Shown piece after piece: positions 20,980 to 27,986 of a stretch of DNA of 64,000 nt. Source of the DNA: a virus; the IMG/VR virus record IMGVR_UViG_3300009502_000028, positions 19,929 through 83,928 of that record; one strand, 5' to 3'. Position numbers and translations under genes: made by a program. The notes under the pieces are model-generated. The model searched no databases, was not told where the DNA came from, and saw only the letters and a list, made by a program, of their open reading frames with translations. Within the stretch, counting starts at the first letter, position 1. Each line of letters opens with the position of its first letter.

Positions 20980-21318
20980 TTACTTTCGGCTAGCTTTCTG
21001 AGCGGGTGTCATTTTTGAACTAGTCTTCCATTTTCCTTCTGCCCGCAAAAAGGCTTCCGATTTCAGACGAGCACTTGCATTGACGACCCTCAATTTTGTA
21101 TCGCAAGGGCCATAGCACAGGCGTTCAAGCTCGCTACAGGCCAGAACCTGTTTTGCGATGGATAATTGCGACCATGCAGAATGAATCGCATTTAAGTCGC
21201 CGGTGTAGTTTGGCTGATATTGATAATAACTACCAGATTTAATTTCTTCTCCGGTAGGTTCATGATATTCTTCTCCACACACAGTTGCAATTGCAACGTT
21301 TATTTCTTGATCAGTCAT
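20980..21318 (-). CDS. Phage ABA-sandwich-like protein, 112 aa
   Basis: MTDQEINVAIATVCGEEYHE, then PNYTGDLNAIHSAWSQLS. The NYTGDLNAIHSAW block resembles the YSxDIxAAW motif of the small phage ABA-sandwich family, whose role is unknown. Its ATG lies ten bases after solitary repeat C, and a promoter lies just before that repeat, so the repeat would be the mRNA leader. Confidence 0.6.
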   Translation of the reverse strand: MTDQEINVAIATVCGEEYHEPTGEEIKSGSYYQYQPNYTGDLNAIHSAWSQLSIAKQVLACSELERLCYGPCDTKLRVVNASARLKSEAFLRAEGKWKTSSKMTPAQKASRK

Positions 21319-21328
21319 GTGATATGTT

Positions 21329-21364
21329 GGTGATGTAGTGGCTGGTCTGTTCCGGCATTTTACT
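21329..21364 (-). repeat. Solitary CRISPR repeat C (degenerate)
   Basis: 29 of 36 positions match the array repeat, minus strand. The core GGAACAGACCAG and the end ACATCACC are kept; the outer 5' end has drifted. It lies between a sigma-70 promoter and a start codon. Confidence 0.75.
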
Positions 21365-21366
21365 TC

Positions 21367-21666
21367 CTATATGCTATCAGATTGCATAGTCTTTGTCAAC
21401 CTATTCCTTTGAAACCGATCATAATTCTCTTGCATCGCCATCCAAAAATCGGATGAGATATGGAGGGTGTTTTCCAACTTCTCGGCAATTGTCAAGGTGA
21501 TCGGAGCTTGCCAATTAACTATGTTAGTAATTTTCAGCGGGGGAACATCCACCAGTTTGGAAAACTCAGATATGGTAAGCCCATATTGGTTTATAGTTTC
21601 GAGAAGGGTTTCACCGGGATGCGAGCAATAATTTGGTTTGTAAGGATGAAGTGTTTTTGATTTCAT
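21367..21666 (-). CDS. HigA-like XRE-family antitoxin/regulator
   Basis: 99 residues. HPGETLLETINQYGLTISEF, a helix-turn-helix around residues 26-55, and FWMAMQENYDRF near the end match the HigA/VapI antitoxin family. No HigB toxin gene is adjacent, so it may be a solitary regulator or counter a host toxin. Its promoter (21676-21704) gives a nearly leaderless mRNA. It lies immediately upstream of the repeat-C gene, whose promoter is inside its 3' end. Confidence 0.8.
   Translation of the reverse strand: MKSKTLHPYKPNYCSHPGETLLETINQYGLTISEFSKLVDVPPLKITNIVNWQAPITLTIAEKLENTLHISSDFWMAMQENYDRFQRNRLTKTMQSDSI
21371..21399 (-). promoter_or_regulatory. Promoter reading into repeat C
   Basis: TTGACA (21399-21394), 17 bp, TAGCAT (21376-21371). 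Transcription would start at about the first base of repeat C. It overlaps the 3' end of the HigA-like gene. Confidence 0.6.
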
Positions 21667-21675
21667 GCTGGATAT

Positions 21676-21704
21676 ATTCTATCCGAAGATTTATAAAAAG
21701 TCAA
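21676..21704 (-). promoter_or_regulatory. Promoter of the HigA-like gene
   Basis: TTGACT (21704-21699), 17 bp, TAGAAT (21681-21676), ATG at 21666. Confidence 0.6.
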
Positions 21705-21734
21705 CTATATTTCCAAATTTTTTTGTTCACTTTC

Positions 21735-23060
21735 TTGGAGGAAGGAAGCCTCTATCCCTTTAGGGTAGAGGAGGAATTCCGACCATTCTTAATATCCTAC
21801 ACCAACCACCTCAGTTTGTCAACCATAAAATAAATCACATATTTTAACTTTTTTTGATGTTTTCGTTTATCGTGTGATATATATTGTTGTAACAAATGAT
21901 TACTTATAATACAAAACTAATCGGTGATACAAGCGAACTTAAAAAGTTGCTTGAACATCAAAAACTTGTATTTAATTTTGCTTCTAAAGAACAGTTTTCC
22001 GAATCTAAAATTGTTCCAAAAATATTACACTCCAAAGTATATCATAATATTAGAAAACAATACCCCGAAATAACATCACAAGTAATCATTCGTTCTCTAA
22101 ATGAATGTATTTCGTCGTATCGTTCCGTTAAATCAAATAAACATAAAATAAAATCTCCGATTGAAAAAAAGAAATTATCAATGCGGTTGGATAAAAGACT
22201 TTATTCAATACCAAATAAATCTTCAATTCGTATAACAACCGCAAATAAAAGACAAACATTTGAATTCACGGTTTATCCACGACTTAAAGAATTACTTAAT
22301 AAATATTCCTATCAAGACCCTCTGATTTATGAGGACATGGGAAACATCTATATTTGTTTGTCATTTGAAAATAAACAACCTCAATTGAAACCCAGATTGG
22401 CAATTGGAGTCGATCTAGGTATTCGTAGGTCTGCCGCAACAAGCGAAGGAAAATTAATTATAGATAAAAAATTCAATGAACGTAAACGAAGATTAAGACA
22501 CCAAAAAGACATCCTCAAATCTAAGGGGACAAAATCTGCCCGCAGAAAATTAAGATATTCTTTAAGACGAAAAGAACATAATCAAAACAAAAACCAGACC
22601 CATCTAATTGCTAATTCCGTTCTCAATACCGAAGCAGACATAATTTGCTTAGAAAATCTCAAATCCATAAAAGTAAAGAAAAATAAATACCAAAACAAAA
22701 GAAGTATATCACAAGTTCCATTATTTGAACTTCGTAGAGTAATAACCTATAAGGCACAGAATCAAGGTAAAACTGTTCTGCTCGTTTGCCCTTACAACAC
22801 ATCTAAAACCGATTCCGTAACAGGCAAGGTTGAAGGTGAGAGAAGAGGTTGTAGATTTTACTCTAAAGTTAATGGAATGATATACGATGCGGATATAAAT
22901 GCAGCGATTAACATTGCTAAATTATCCAAACATCCCATATCACAAACTAACCGTTTGACTTATGGGCAGGCGACAGTCAATTCGCCGAATGAATATAAAT
23001 CACTGAGAAAGCTCGGTGTCTTTCAAGCCCCCATGGCTTTAGCCTAGGGGTTGTTGACTG
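21735..23060 (+). mobile_element. IS605-like element with TnpB-2
   Basis: Left end GGAGGAAGG plus hairpin CCTCTATCCC/GGGTAGAGG, then AGGAATTCCGACC, a block shared with the left ends at 24291 and 40501 and the inverted one near 55745. The right end is the hairpin CCCCCATGGCTTTAGCCTAGGGG followed by TTGTTGAC. No tnpA. Boundaries are approximate. Confidence 0.75.
21896..23047 (+). CDS. tnpB: TnpB-like nuclease (TnpB-2) with degenerate zinc finger
   Basis: 383 residues. RuvC motifs are present: IGVDLGIRRSAATSEG (Asp, near 172), CLENLKSIKV (Glu) and YDADINAAINIAKL (Asp). The region that normally carries CxxC...CxxC reads CPYNTSKTDSVTGKVEGERR, so most zinc ligands are gone while the TS(K/Q)xD pattern is kept. 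About the same length as TnpB-3 and TnpB-4 and clearly homologous to them. The C-terminal residues are encoded by the right end. Confidence 0.88.
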   Translation: MITYNTKLIGDTSELKKLLEHQKLVFNFASKEQFSESKIVPKILHSKVYHNIRKQYPEITSQVIIRSLNECISSYRSVKSNKHKIKSPIEKKKLSMRLDKRLYSIPNKSSIRITTANKRQTFEFTVYPRLKELLNKYSYQDPLIYEDMGNIYICLSFENKQPQLKPRLAIGVDLGIRRSAATSEGKLIIDKKFNERKRRLRHQKDILKSKGTKSARRKLRYSLRRKEHNQNKNQTHLIANSVLNTEADIICLENLKSIKVKKNKYQNKRSISQVPLFELRRVITYKAQNQGKTVLLVCPYNTSKTDSVTGKVEGERRGCRFYSKVNGMIYDADINAAINIAKLSKHPISQTNRLTYGQATVNSPNEYKSLRKLGVFQAPMALA

Positions 23061-23092
23061 TAGGCGGGAAGCTACCGATTTTTTGAAAAATG

Positions 23093-23296
23093 TCAATTCT
23101 CAACAATCGATTTGAATATATTTTTCATACGAGGAGTCTTTGAACTATTAATACTACCCACACTAACTCCAATGAGAATTATAAATAATATTACGAAAAA
23201 ATAAATAACCATCATCTTAATAGTAGTATAAGATGATTTAACATGGTGGGCTCCTAAAAAAATACCACTTCTACTGAATGAATATTTGGTTCTCAT
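23093..23296 (-). CDS. Single-pass membrane protein, up to 67 aa
   Basis: One strong membrane helix, MVIYFFVILFIILIGVSV. The ATG at 23296 overlaps the stop of the PEP-CTERM gene; an internal ATG at 23215 would start just before the helix. Either is possible. Basic residues follow the helix. Function unknown. Confidence 0.5.
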   Translation of the reverse strand: MRTKYSFSRSGIFLGAHHVKSSYTTIKMMVIYFFVILFIILIGVSVGSINSSKTPRMKNIFKSIVEN

Positions 23297-23778
23297 TCAT
23301 ATTTCGTTCTTTGATACATCATAAGAACAAATAAAAAGAATATTCCCAGCAACAATAATGCCCCACTTGGAGCTTCTGGTATCGTTAATCTAATTGAATT
23401 AAGAAACATTGTAGCATTGTCATGACTACCATCCGTTACAATAAGGGTCCAATTATTATATTTACTACCTAGAAAATCAACAATAGGCTCAGATGTAAAA
23501 GTTGTTCCCGTTACAACATCTCCGACTGAAATCAAATCATAATGAACCGGTCCATGTTGCAATACCGCCGCAATAGAACTAATAGGCCCTTTTGATAATG
23601 AATACGATAAAGTAGCTTGAAATGGATTGGTATTAAATTGAGCACCGGGAGAAAATGTCACAGATACCGATTGTCCTTTATCGGGCACTATCTGATCGAT
23701 ATTATAAAGGAATGTATTGGATTGTCCGAAACAAGACAATGCCATACACAAAAATAAAATGTAAGTGAAAGTTTTCAT
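23293..23778 (-). CDS. PEP-CTERM-like surface protein with P-domain-like fold
   Basis: 161 residues from the ATG at 23778. N-terminal signal peptide MKTFTYILFLCMALSCFGQS. The mature part is beta-rich, with FLGSKYNNWTLIVTDGSHDN and LNSIRLTI resembling the proprotein-convertase P domain. The C-terminus IPEAPSGALLLLGIFFLFVL then MMYQR resembles a PEP-CTERM exosortase sorting signal: P-E-x-P, membrane helix, basic tail. A phage-made exported protein sorted by host exosortase would be unusual. The sorting call depends on motif shape only. Confidence 0.6.
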   Translation of the reverse strand: MKTFTYILFLCMALSCFGQSNTFLYNIDQIVPDKGQSVSVTFSPGAQFNTNPFQATLSYSLSKGPISSIAAVLQHGPVHYDLISVGDVVTGTTFTSEPIVDFLGSKYNNWTLIVTDGSHDNATMFLNSIRLTIPEAPSGALLLLGIFFLFVLMMYQRTKYE

Positions 23779-23854
23779 TGTGATAATACATATATCAACC
23801 TTATCTAATAAAGCGTCAGTAGTTATACGGTAGGAAAAACCCCCATATCCCGCA

Positions 23855-23887
23855 TAAAAAAGCCTCTCACTATATCGGTGAGAGGCT
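23855..23887 (-). terminator. Rho-independent terminator
   Basis: Perfect 10-bp stem AGCCTCTCAC/GTGAGAGGCT followed by TTTTTTA on the minus strand, just after the DUF4326-like gene. Confidence 0.8.
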
Positions 23888-23911
23888 ATAACATTAATCA
23901 CAAACTAACGT

Positions 23912-24226
23912 CTAATTCGGTAAACTATTAAGCCATTTTGCTATAATATCTCCGTGACATGCAAATGGTTTGCAAAAACATCCCAGCGTTTTGTCTTTTA
24001 ATTCCATTACTCGACGTTTAAATTCCGCATCATGTTGAATTCGATCTAAAAAATAATTCGTATATTCTTTAATTGATTCTTCTCGGGTTGGTAATAAAAA
24101 CATTGCTTTGACTGCGCTTTTGTCGTGCGTAAATGGATTGCAAAAATATCCATCTTTTCCAAACCCCGCACGTCCGATATAAACATCATATATATGTCCA
24201 TTATTAATATTTATTATTGTAGTCAT
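23912..24226 (-). CDS. DUF4326-like protein, 104 aa
   Basis: ATG at 24226 gives MTTIININNGHIYDVYIGRA. The pattern VYIGRAGFGKDGYFCNPF, then EFKRRVMELKDKTLGCFCKP and ACHGDIIAKWL is typical of DUF4326, a small domain frequent in phages, with conserved Cys/His that may bind metal. Its biochemical role is unknown. The left end of the TnpB-3 element, which contains an outward-facing promoter, lies directly upstream. Confidence 0.75.
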   Translation of the reverse strand: MTTIININNGHIYDVYIGRAGFGKDGYFCNPFTHDKSAVKAMFLLPTREESIKEYTNYFLDRIQHDAEFKRRVMELKDKTLGCFCKPFACHGDIIAKWLNSLPN

Positions 24227-24289
24227 CGCCGGATTCCTCCGTCGTATAAATATCAACGACCAACCAAAATCGGGAGATTTCATATTTTT

Positions 24290-25592
24290 TTGGAGGAAGG
24301 AAACCCCGACGGCTTTAGCCTCGGGGAGGAATTCCGACCATTCTTAATATCCTACACCAACCACCTCAATTTGTCAACCACAAAAATATTTTAATTTTTC
24401 GATGTTTTCGGTTTCACAACACTATTTATTTATTGTGAAGACCTATAATATTAAACTTCAATTTGAAAGTAAAGAAGATAAACAACTTCTTCTTGATTCT
24501 TTAGAACTGAAGAAACAGGCATTTAATCTAATCTCCAAAATTAGATTTGAAATGGATGTATGCCAAGGTCTTAAAGGTCTCCATGATAGATGCTATTATA
24601 AAATTAAAGAAGCAATTCCAACCATTCCTTCTCAATTTATTATCAAAGCAGAACAAGATGTTGTATCAAAATATCAAGCTATCCGAAAAAATAAACATCA
24701 GTTAGAAGAAGCCCCACAAACCGATAAATTATCCATCAATTTAGATAAAAGAATATATAAATGGGTTGGTAACGATAAAATCAAGCTCACTACTCATACA
24801 AAAAGAATTGTTTGTAGTTTTATTCCATATGATAAATTGAATGAAATGTATGCTAAATACAAACTCCAAGACCCATCTCTCTTTGTTAAAAACAATGATA
24901 TCTATTTATCGGTCGTATTCAATGATGAAACTTCGTTTATTGATAATCAAAAATCTATTGGTTTTGATTTGGGAATCAAACGATTAGTAGCAACCAGTGA
25001 AGGAGATATTATAAAGGGGAATGAGTTTAATACTTACAAGCGAAAAATAAGATGGAGCAAGCGAAAACTTCAATCTAAACAAAATCATTCTCACTCGGCA
25101 AGGAAAAAATTAAACACACTTAAACGAAAAGAACATAATTTTAGTAAAAATTACATACATCATATCGTTAATACATTATTAAAAAATGATGCTAATACGA
25201 TTGTTATTGAGGATTTATCGAAAATCAAATCAAAGAATAGGGGAAAGAAATTTAATAATAGACAATCTCAAGTACCTTATTATTTGTTAAAAACCATACT
25301 GACCTACAAAGCACAATCTCTCGGGAAGAGAGTGGAAATGGTTAAGCCTTACTTCACCAGTCAAAATGACCATAGAGGAATTGAGAGTGGTAAGAGGAAG
25401 GGCTGTAGGTATTATGCTTCGGATGGAATTATATTAGATGCGGACTTGAATGCTGCAAATAATATTAAATTAAGAGGAAGCAAACACTCCAACTCGTGCT
25501 GTGAAGCACTTGATGGACAGGTGAACGTCAACTCACCAATTGTCGGACATAACTCTGGCAAGCCCCTATCCCTTTAGGGTAGGGGTTGTTGA
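24290..25592 (+). mobile_element. IS605-like element with TnpB-3
   Basis: Left end 24291-24385: GGAGGAAGG, hairpin CCCCGACGGCTTTAGCCTCGGGG, AGGAATTCC. Right end 25562-25590: hairpin CCCCTATCCCTTTAGGGTAGGGG, then TTGTTGAC. The left end includes, on the minus strand, TTGACA, 17 bp, TAGGAT facing outward. No tnpA. Confidence 0.78.
24435..25577 (+). CDS. tnpB: TnpB-like nuclease (TnpB-3) with degenerate zinc finger
   Basis: 380 residues from a GTG at 24435 (VKTYNIKLQFESKEDKQ), matching the N-terminus of TnpB-2; an ATG at 24402 is possible. RuvC motifs IGFDLGIKRLVATSEG, VIEDLSKIKSK and LDADLNAANNIKL are intact. The finger region reads PYFTSQNDHRGIESGKRKGC, lacking the CxxC pairs. The stop overlaps the convergent gene at 25574. 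Confidence 0.88.
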   Translation: MKTYNIKLQFESKEDKQLLLDSLELKKQAFNLISKIRFEMDVCQGLKGLHDRCYYKIKEAIPTIPSQFIIKAEQDVVSKYQAIRKNKHQLEEAPQTDKLSINLDKRIYKWVGNDKIKLTTHTKRIVCSFIPYDKLNEMYAKYKLQDPSLFVKNNDIYLSVVFNDETSFIDNQKSIGFDLGIKRLVATSEGDIIKGNEFNTYKRKIRWSKRKLQSKQNHSHSARKKLNTLKRKEHNFSKNYIHHIVNTLLKNDANTIVIEDLSKIKSKNRGKKFNNRQSQVPYYLLKTILTYKAQSLGKRVEMVKPYFTSQNDHRGIESGKRKGCRYYASDGIILDADLNAANNIKLRGSKHSNSCCEALDGQVNVNSPIVGHNSGKPLSL

Positions 25593-25930
25593 CAATCCGG
25601 CTCGGGAAATTCGACTTCAGTCGCAACTGAATTGGCAATAATATCCATTTCTTTATCTATTGCGATTTGAATGACATCATCCATTGGAATAGCGGTTTTT
25701 GTTGCCATATCCCAAACACCTGTCACCCACCACTTCTCTATGGTAAAATAGGGATCTTCACGATGAGTGCCACAGATACTACCATATTCATAATCAAATG
25801 CGTCATCTTCCCAAATGCCACTAAACTCAATAGTAGCACCAATATATCTGCCATCCGGAAGTTCAAAATCTTCTAGAGTAAGTATTTCACTTTTAAGAGT
25901 CCAATAGCTATCACCTTTTTCAGATTGCAT
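25574..25930 (-). CDS. Hypothetical acidic protein with IS-derived C-terminus, 118 aa
   Basis: MQSEKGDSYWTLKSEILTLE, beta-rich and acidic with several Trp. The last residues (QQPLP) and the stop are read from the TnpB-3 right end, so the native C-terminus has been replaced. The protein may still be functional, since only a few residues differ. No family recognised. Confidence 0.6.
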   Translation of the reverse strand: MQSEKGDSYWTLKSEILTLEDFELPDGRYIGATIEFSGIWEDDAFDYEYGSICGTHREDPYFTIEKWWVTGVWDMATKTAIPMDDVIQIAIDKEMDIIANSVATEVEFPEPDCQQPLP

Positions 25931-25935
25931 ATATT

Positions 25936-26163
25936 TTAATTATTTTTATCTAACCATCGATCAATAAACAAATTTACCCATAATATGAATAACACCACCA
26001 TTAATGAATAAACGCCTATTTCTTTTAGTAGAACCGTAATAATAACTCCAAACGAAATTCCTCCGAACACCAACAGACACCAATAAACAGGCACATCTTC
26101 TTCTCGCATTGCTTTCAGAGATTTCAGAATATTTGTAATAATTTTAATGGTTTTATTTGACAT
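25936..26163 (-). CDS. Two-helix membrane protein, 75 aa
   Basis: ATG at 26163, MSNKTIKIITNILKSLKAMR, two membrane helices (YWCLLVFGGISFGVIITVLL and YSLMVVLFILWVNLFI) and a charged C-terminus. The start lies within two bases of the upstream stop. Function unknown. Confidence 0.65.
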   Translation of the reverse strand: MSNKTIKIITNILKSLKAMREEDVPVYWCLLVFGGISFGVIITVLLKEIGVYSLMVVLFILWVNLFIDRWLDKNN

Positions 26164-26164
26164 G

Positions 26165-26569
26165 TTAGTCCGAAACGAGTGAACGGTATTTATCAAGCAA
26201 TTCGGAACATTTTTTGGCAGAACAGGTATAGTTAAAAAATCCTTCTTCAACCAAATATTCCCGTTGTAATGTATGAAACCACCATCTCAAGTTATGTTCT
26301 GGAGTATAACTTTTATCTTCTTCTACCGCACTTTTGTCGGTCGTTCCAAAATAACCATATCCAACTTCCCGCAATCCTCGCATAATCCCAAATGCCTCTC
26401 CATAATATCCTTCATTACAAATCACCGAATGTATTACGGGATCAATTGGATTGGCATCATCATAATTACTCCAGCGGTTCCATACATAGTTCCGGTGAGC
26501 CGCCAGCATCAATTTAATTTGATTGATAATAGCAGTTTTATGTCGGGAAGATAACTCTTTATATTTCAT
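26165..26569 (-). CDS. Hypothetical protein, 134 aa
   Basis: MKYKELSSRHKTAIINQIKL, with many aromatic residues and CSAKKCSELLDKY near the end. The C-terminal stop is adjacent to the membrane protein start. No family recognised. Confidence 0.65.
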   Translation of the reverse strand: MKYKELSSRHKTAIINQIKLMLAAHRNYVWNRWSNYDDANPIDPVIHSVICNEGYYGEAFGIMRGLREVGYGYFGTTDKSAVEEDKSYTPEHNLRWWFHTLQREYLVEEGFFNYTCSAKKCSELLDKYRSLVSD

Positions 26570-26575
26570 ATAAAA

Positions 26576-26938
26576 TTAAAAGGGAACATCGTTTTCCGGC
26601 AATTCTCCGGTTTCAGCGACACATACAATTTGCTCAAACAGTCCTACTTGGCATTTTTGCACCAACAAATCAGCCGCAGCGGCATAAACTAATCCTTCCG
26701 AATAATCTTTAAAGTCAGCAGCATGAATCTTTTCTGCCAATTTAATTGTCTCTTTTCGGATTTTTTGCCAATCTCGATAAATTGAAAAAAATCGTTGTAT
26801 CATTTCATTCCCCAATTTAGTAAACGGCTTAATGTCTTTAGTTTTACATTCCTTTAATAGCCATTCAATTGAGATGGCGACAGTATCAATTGATACATCC
26901 TGCGCCTCTAACCGTTCATGTGCTTCGTTTAATGTCAT
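26576..26938 (-). CDS. Hypothetical helical protein, 120 aa
   Basis: MTLNEAHERLEAQDVSIDTV, all-helical. The C-terminal acidic tail is GELPENDVPF. Six bases before the next gene. Nothing is seen in the 80 bases upstream beyond AT-rich sequence. Function unknown. Confidence 0.65.
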   Translation of the reverse strand: MTLNEAHERLEAQDVSIDTVAISIEWLLKECKTKDIKPFTKLGNEMIQRFFSIYRDWQKIRKETIKLAEKIHAADFKDYSEGLVYAAAADLLVQKCQVGLFEQIVCVAETGELPENDVPF

Positions 26939-27019
26939 ATGTTATATTGGGTGTTAGTAAGAATTTTTTTAAGTTCACTTACACAGTCGCCGTTGATTAT
27001 GTTGTGTTCTGTTGTCAAA

Positions 27020-27154
27020 TTATGTTAATGATTCACGTATCATTTGTGGTGTTCTACCGTATTCTCCTACACGTCCTATAGTTCCAAAAAGGATTTTCTT
27101 TCCCGGATATTTATCTCGAACTTTCTGACATCCAATCCGATTCTCAACAACCGC
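27020..27154 (-). pseudogene. Coding-like frame without a usual start codon
   Basis: VVENRIGCQKVRDKYPGKKI, then LFGTIGRVGEYGRTPQMIRE and a TAA. The residue pattern looks protein-like, but there is no ATG, GTG or TTG between it and the stop of the previous gene (TAA at 27169-27167). It may be a decayed gene, use a rare start such as ATA, or be joined by frameshifting. Confidence 0.35.
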
Positions 27155-27166
27155 TATATATATGGA

Positions 27167-27346
27167 TTATTTCTTCTTTTTTTGTTCCACCGGAAAATAG
27201 TCACAAGCGGGGCACGATACTTTGGGCTCGGCAGTTCCAACATCCCATCCTATGATACGCCATCTGGCGTAAGTAATACTTTTGGCATCTTCAAACGTAT
27301 CTATTTTGTTGCAACACAAACACTTAACTTTCCATTTTGCGGTCAT
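27167..27346 (-). CDS. Small zinc-ribbon protein, 59 aa
   Basis: MTAKWKVKCLCCNKIDTFED ... AEPKVSCPACDYFPVEQKKK. Two Cys pairs (CLCC and CPAC) 35 residues apart form a probable zinc ribbon. It overlaps the end of the upstream gene by four bases. Likely a small nucleic-acid or protein adaptor. Confidence 0.65.
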   Translation of the reverse strand: MTAKWKVKCLCCNKIDTFEDAKSITYARWRIIGWDVGTAEPKVSCPACDYFPVEQKKKK

Positions 27347-27594
27347 TTATTTACAAAATCCAATTCGGTTTGTTTAATTTTTTCAAGAATATTATTTTCA
27401 CATTCTTTAAATGCTGCCCAATTATCCTGAATGATTTCAACATCGGTAAATGTTAACATCATTACCGAATCTTTCCAATTGGTTCCAAGAAACATGGTGG
27501 GCTCTCCATTGACTTCTTGAACCGTTCCAATTTGTCGATTACCAAGCAAGATGCTAATATAATCATTATTAAAAATGCAAACTACATTGTTCAT
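27343..27594 (-). CDS. Hypothetical protein, 83 aa
   Basis: The ATG at 27594 (MNNVVCIFNNDYISILLGNR) follows a promoter by seven bases. Beta-rich first half, helical second half. Longer frames starting upstream would include the promoter. No family recognised. Confidence 0.65.
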   Translation of the reverse strand: MNNVVCIFNNDYISILLGNRQIGTVQEVNGEPTMFLGTNWKDSVMMLTFTDVEIIQDNWAAFKECENNILEKIKQTELDFVNK

Positions 27595-27601
27595 CGTTAG
27601 C

Positions 27602-27629
27602 ATCTTATCGTTTTTTTCAAAAAAGTCAA
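27602..27629 (-). promoter_or_regulatory. Leftward promoter, 27.6 kb divergent region
   Basis: TTGACT (27629-27624), 16 bp, TAAGAT (27607-27602), ATG at 27594. Confidence 0.6.
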
Positions 27630-27643
27630 CCTTTTTTTTTGTG

Positions 27644-27671
27644 TTGACATTTTCATGATAACCGATATAAT
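27644..27671 (+). promoter_or_regulatory. Rightward promoter, 27.6 kb divergent region
   Basis: TTGACA (27644-27649), 16 bp ending CGA, TATAAT (27666-27671), ATG at 27681. An ideal sigma-70 promoter with a very short leader. Confidence 0.7.
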
Positions 27672-27680
27672 ACAATCAAC

Positions 27681-27878
27681 ATGGGCAAATTTTTACAGGA
27701 CACCGGCGAACAAATACTATCAACAGTTTTGTTTGTGTTTTCTATTTATTGTTTGGTGAAAGGTTGTCATGCGATTTATCATGATCCGCCATCGAACCAA
27801 ATTGTAACTATTATCATGGCAGTAGGATTCACGGCGGGTACAATTAAATACTTTGTTGAAAAAAGAAAAAACCAATGA
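27681..27878 (+). CDS. Two-helix membrane protein, 65 aa
   Basis: MGKFLQDTGEQILSTVLFVF, then a second helix IVTIIMAVGFTAGTIKYFV and a basic tail. Holin-like size and topology, but no lysin gene is next to it. Its stop overlaps the ATG of the next micro-gene. Confidence 0.65.
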   Translation: MGKFLQDTGEQILSTVLFVFSIYCLVKGCHAIYHDPPSNQIVTIIMAVGFTAGTIKYFVEKRKNQ

Positions 27879-27982
27879 AATCAATAGCAAAATTATTATG
27901 GGCGATAGAACAAATATTTGTTTTATTTATTATTCTTCCCATTTCCGTTATATTCGCATTAATATTGAGTCGATACGAGTAA
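27875..27982 (+). CDS. Micro membrane protein, 35 aa
   Basis: MKSIAKLLWAIEQIFVLFII plus LPISVIFALILSRYE: one long hydrophobic helix. Starts within the previous gene's stop (ATGA) and is convergent with the next gene. Confidence 0.5.
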   Translation: MKSIAKLLWAIEQIFVLFIILPISVIFALILSRYE

Positions 27983-27986
27983 CTTT

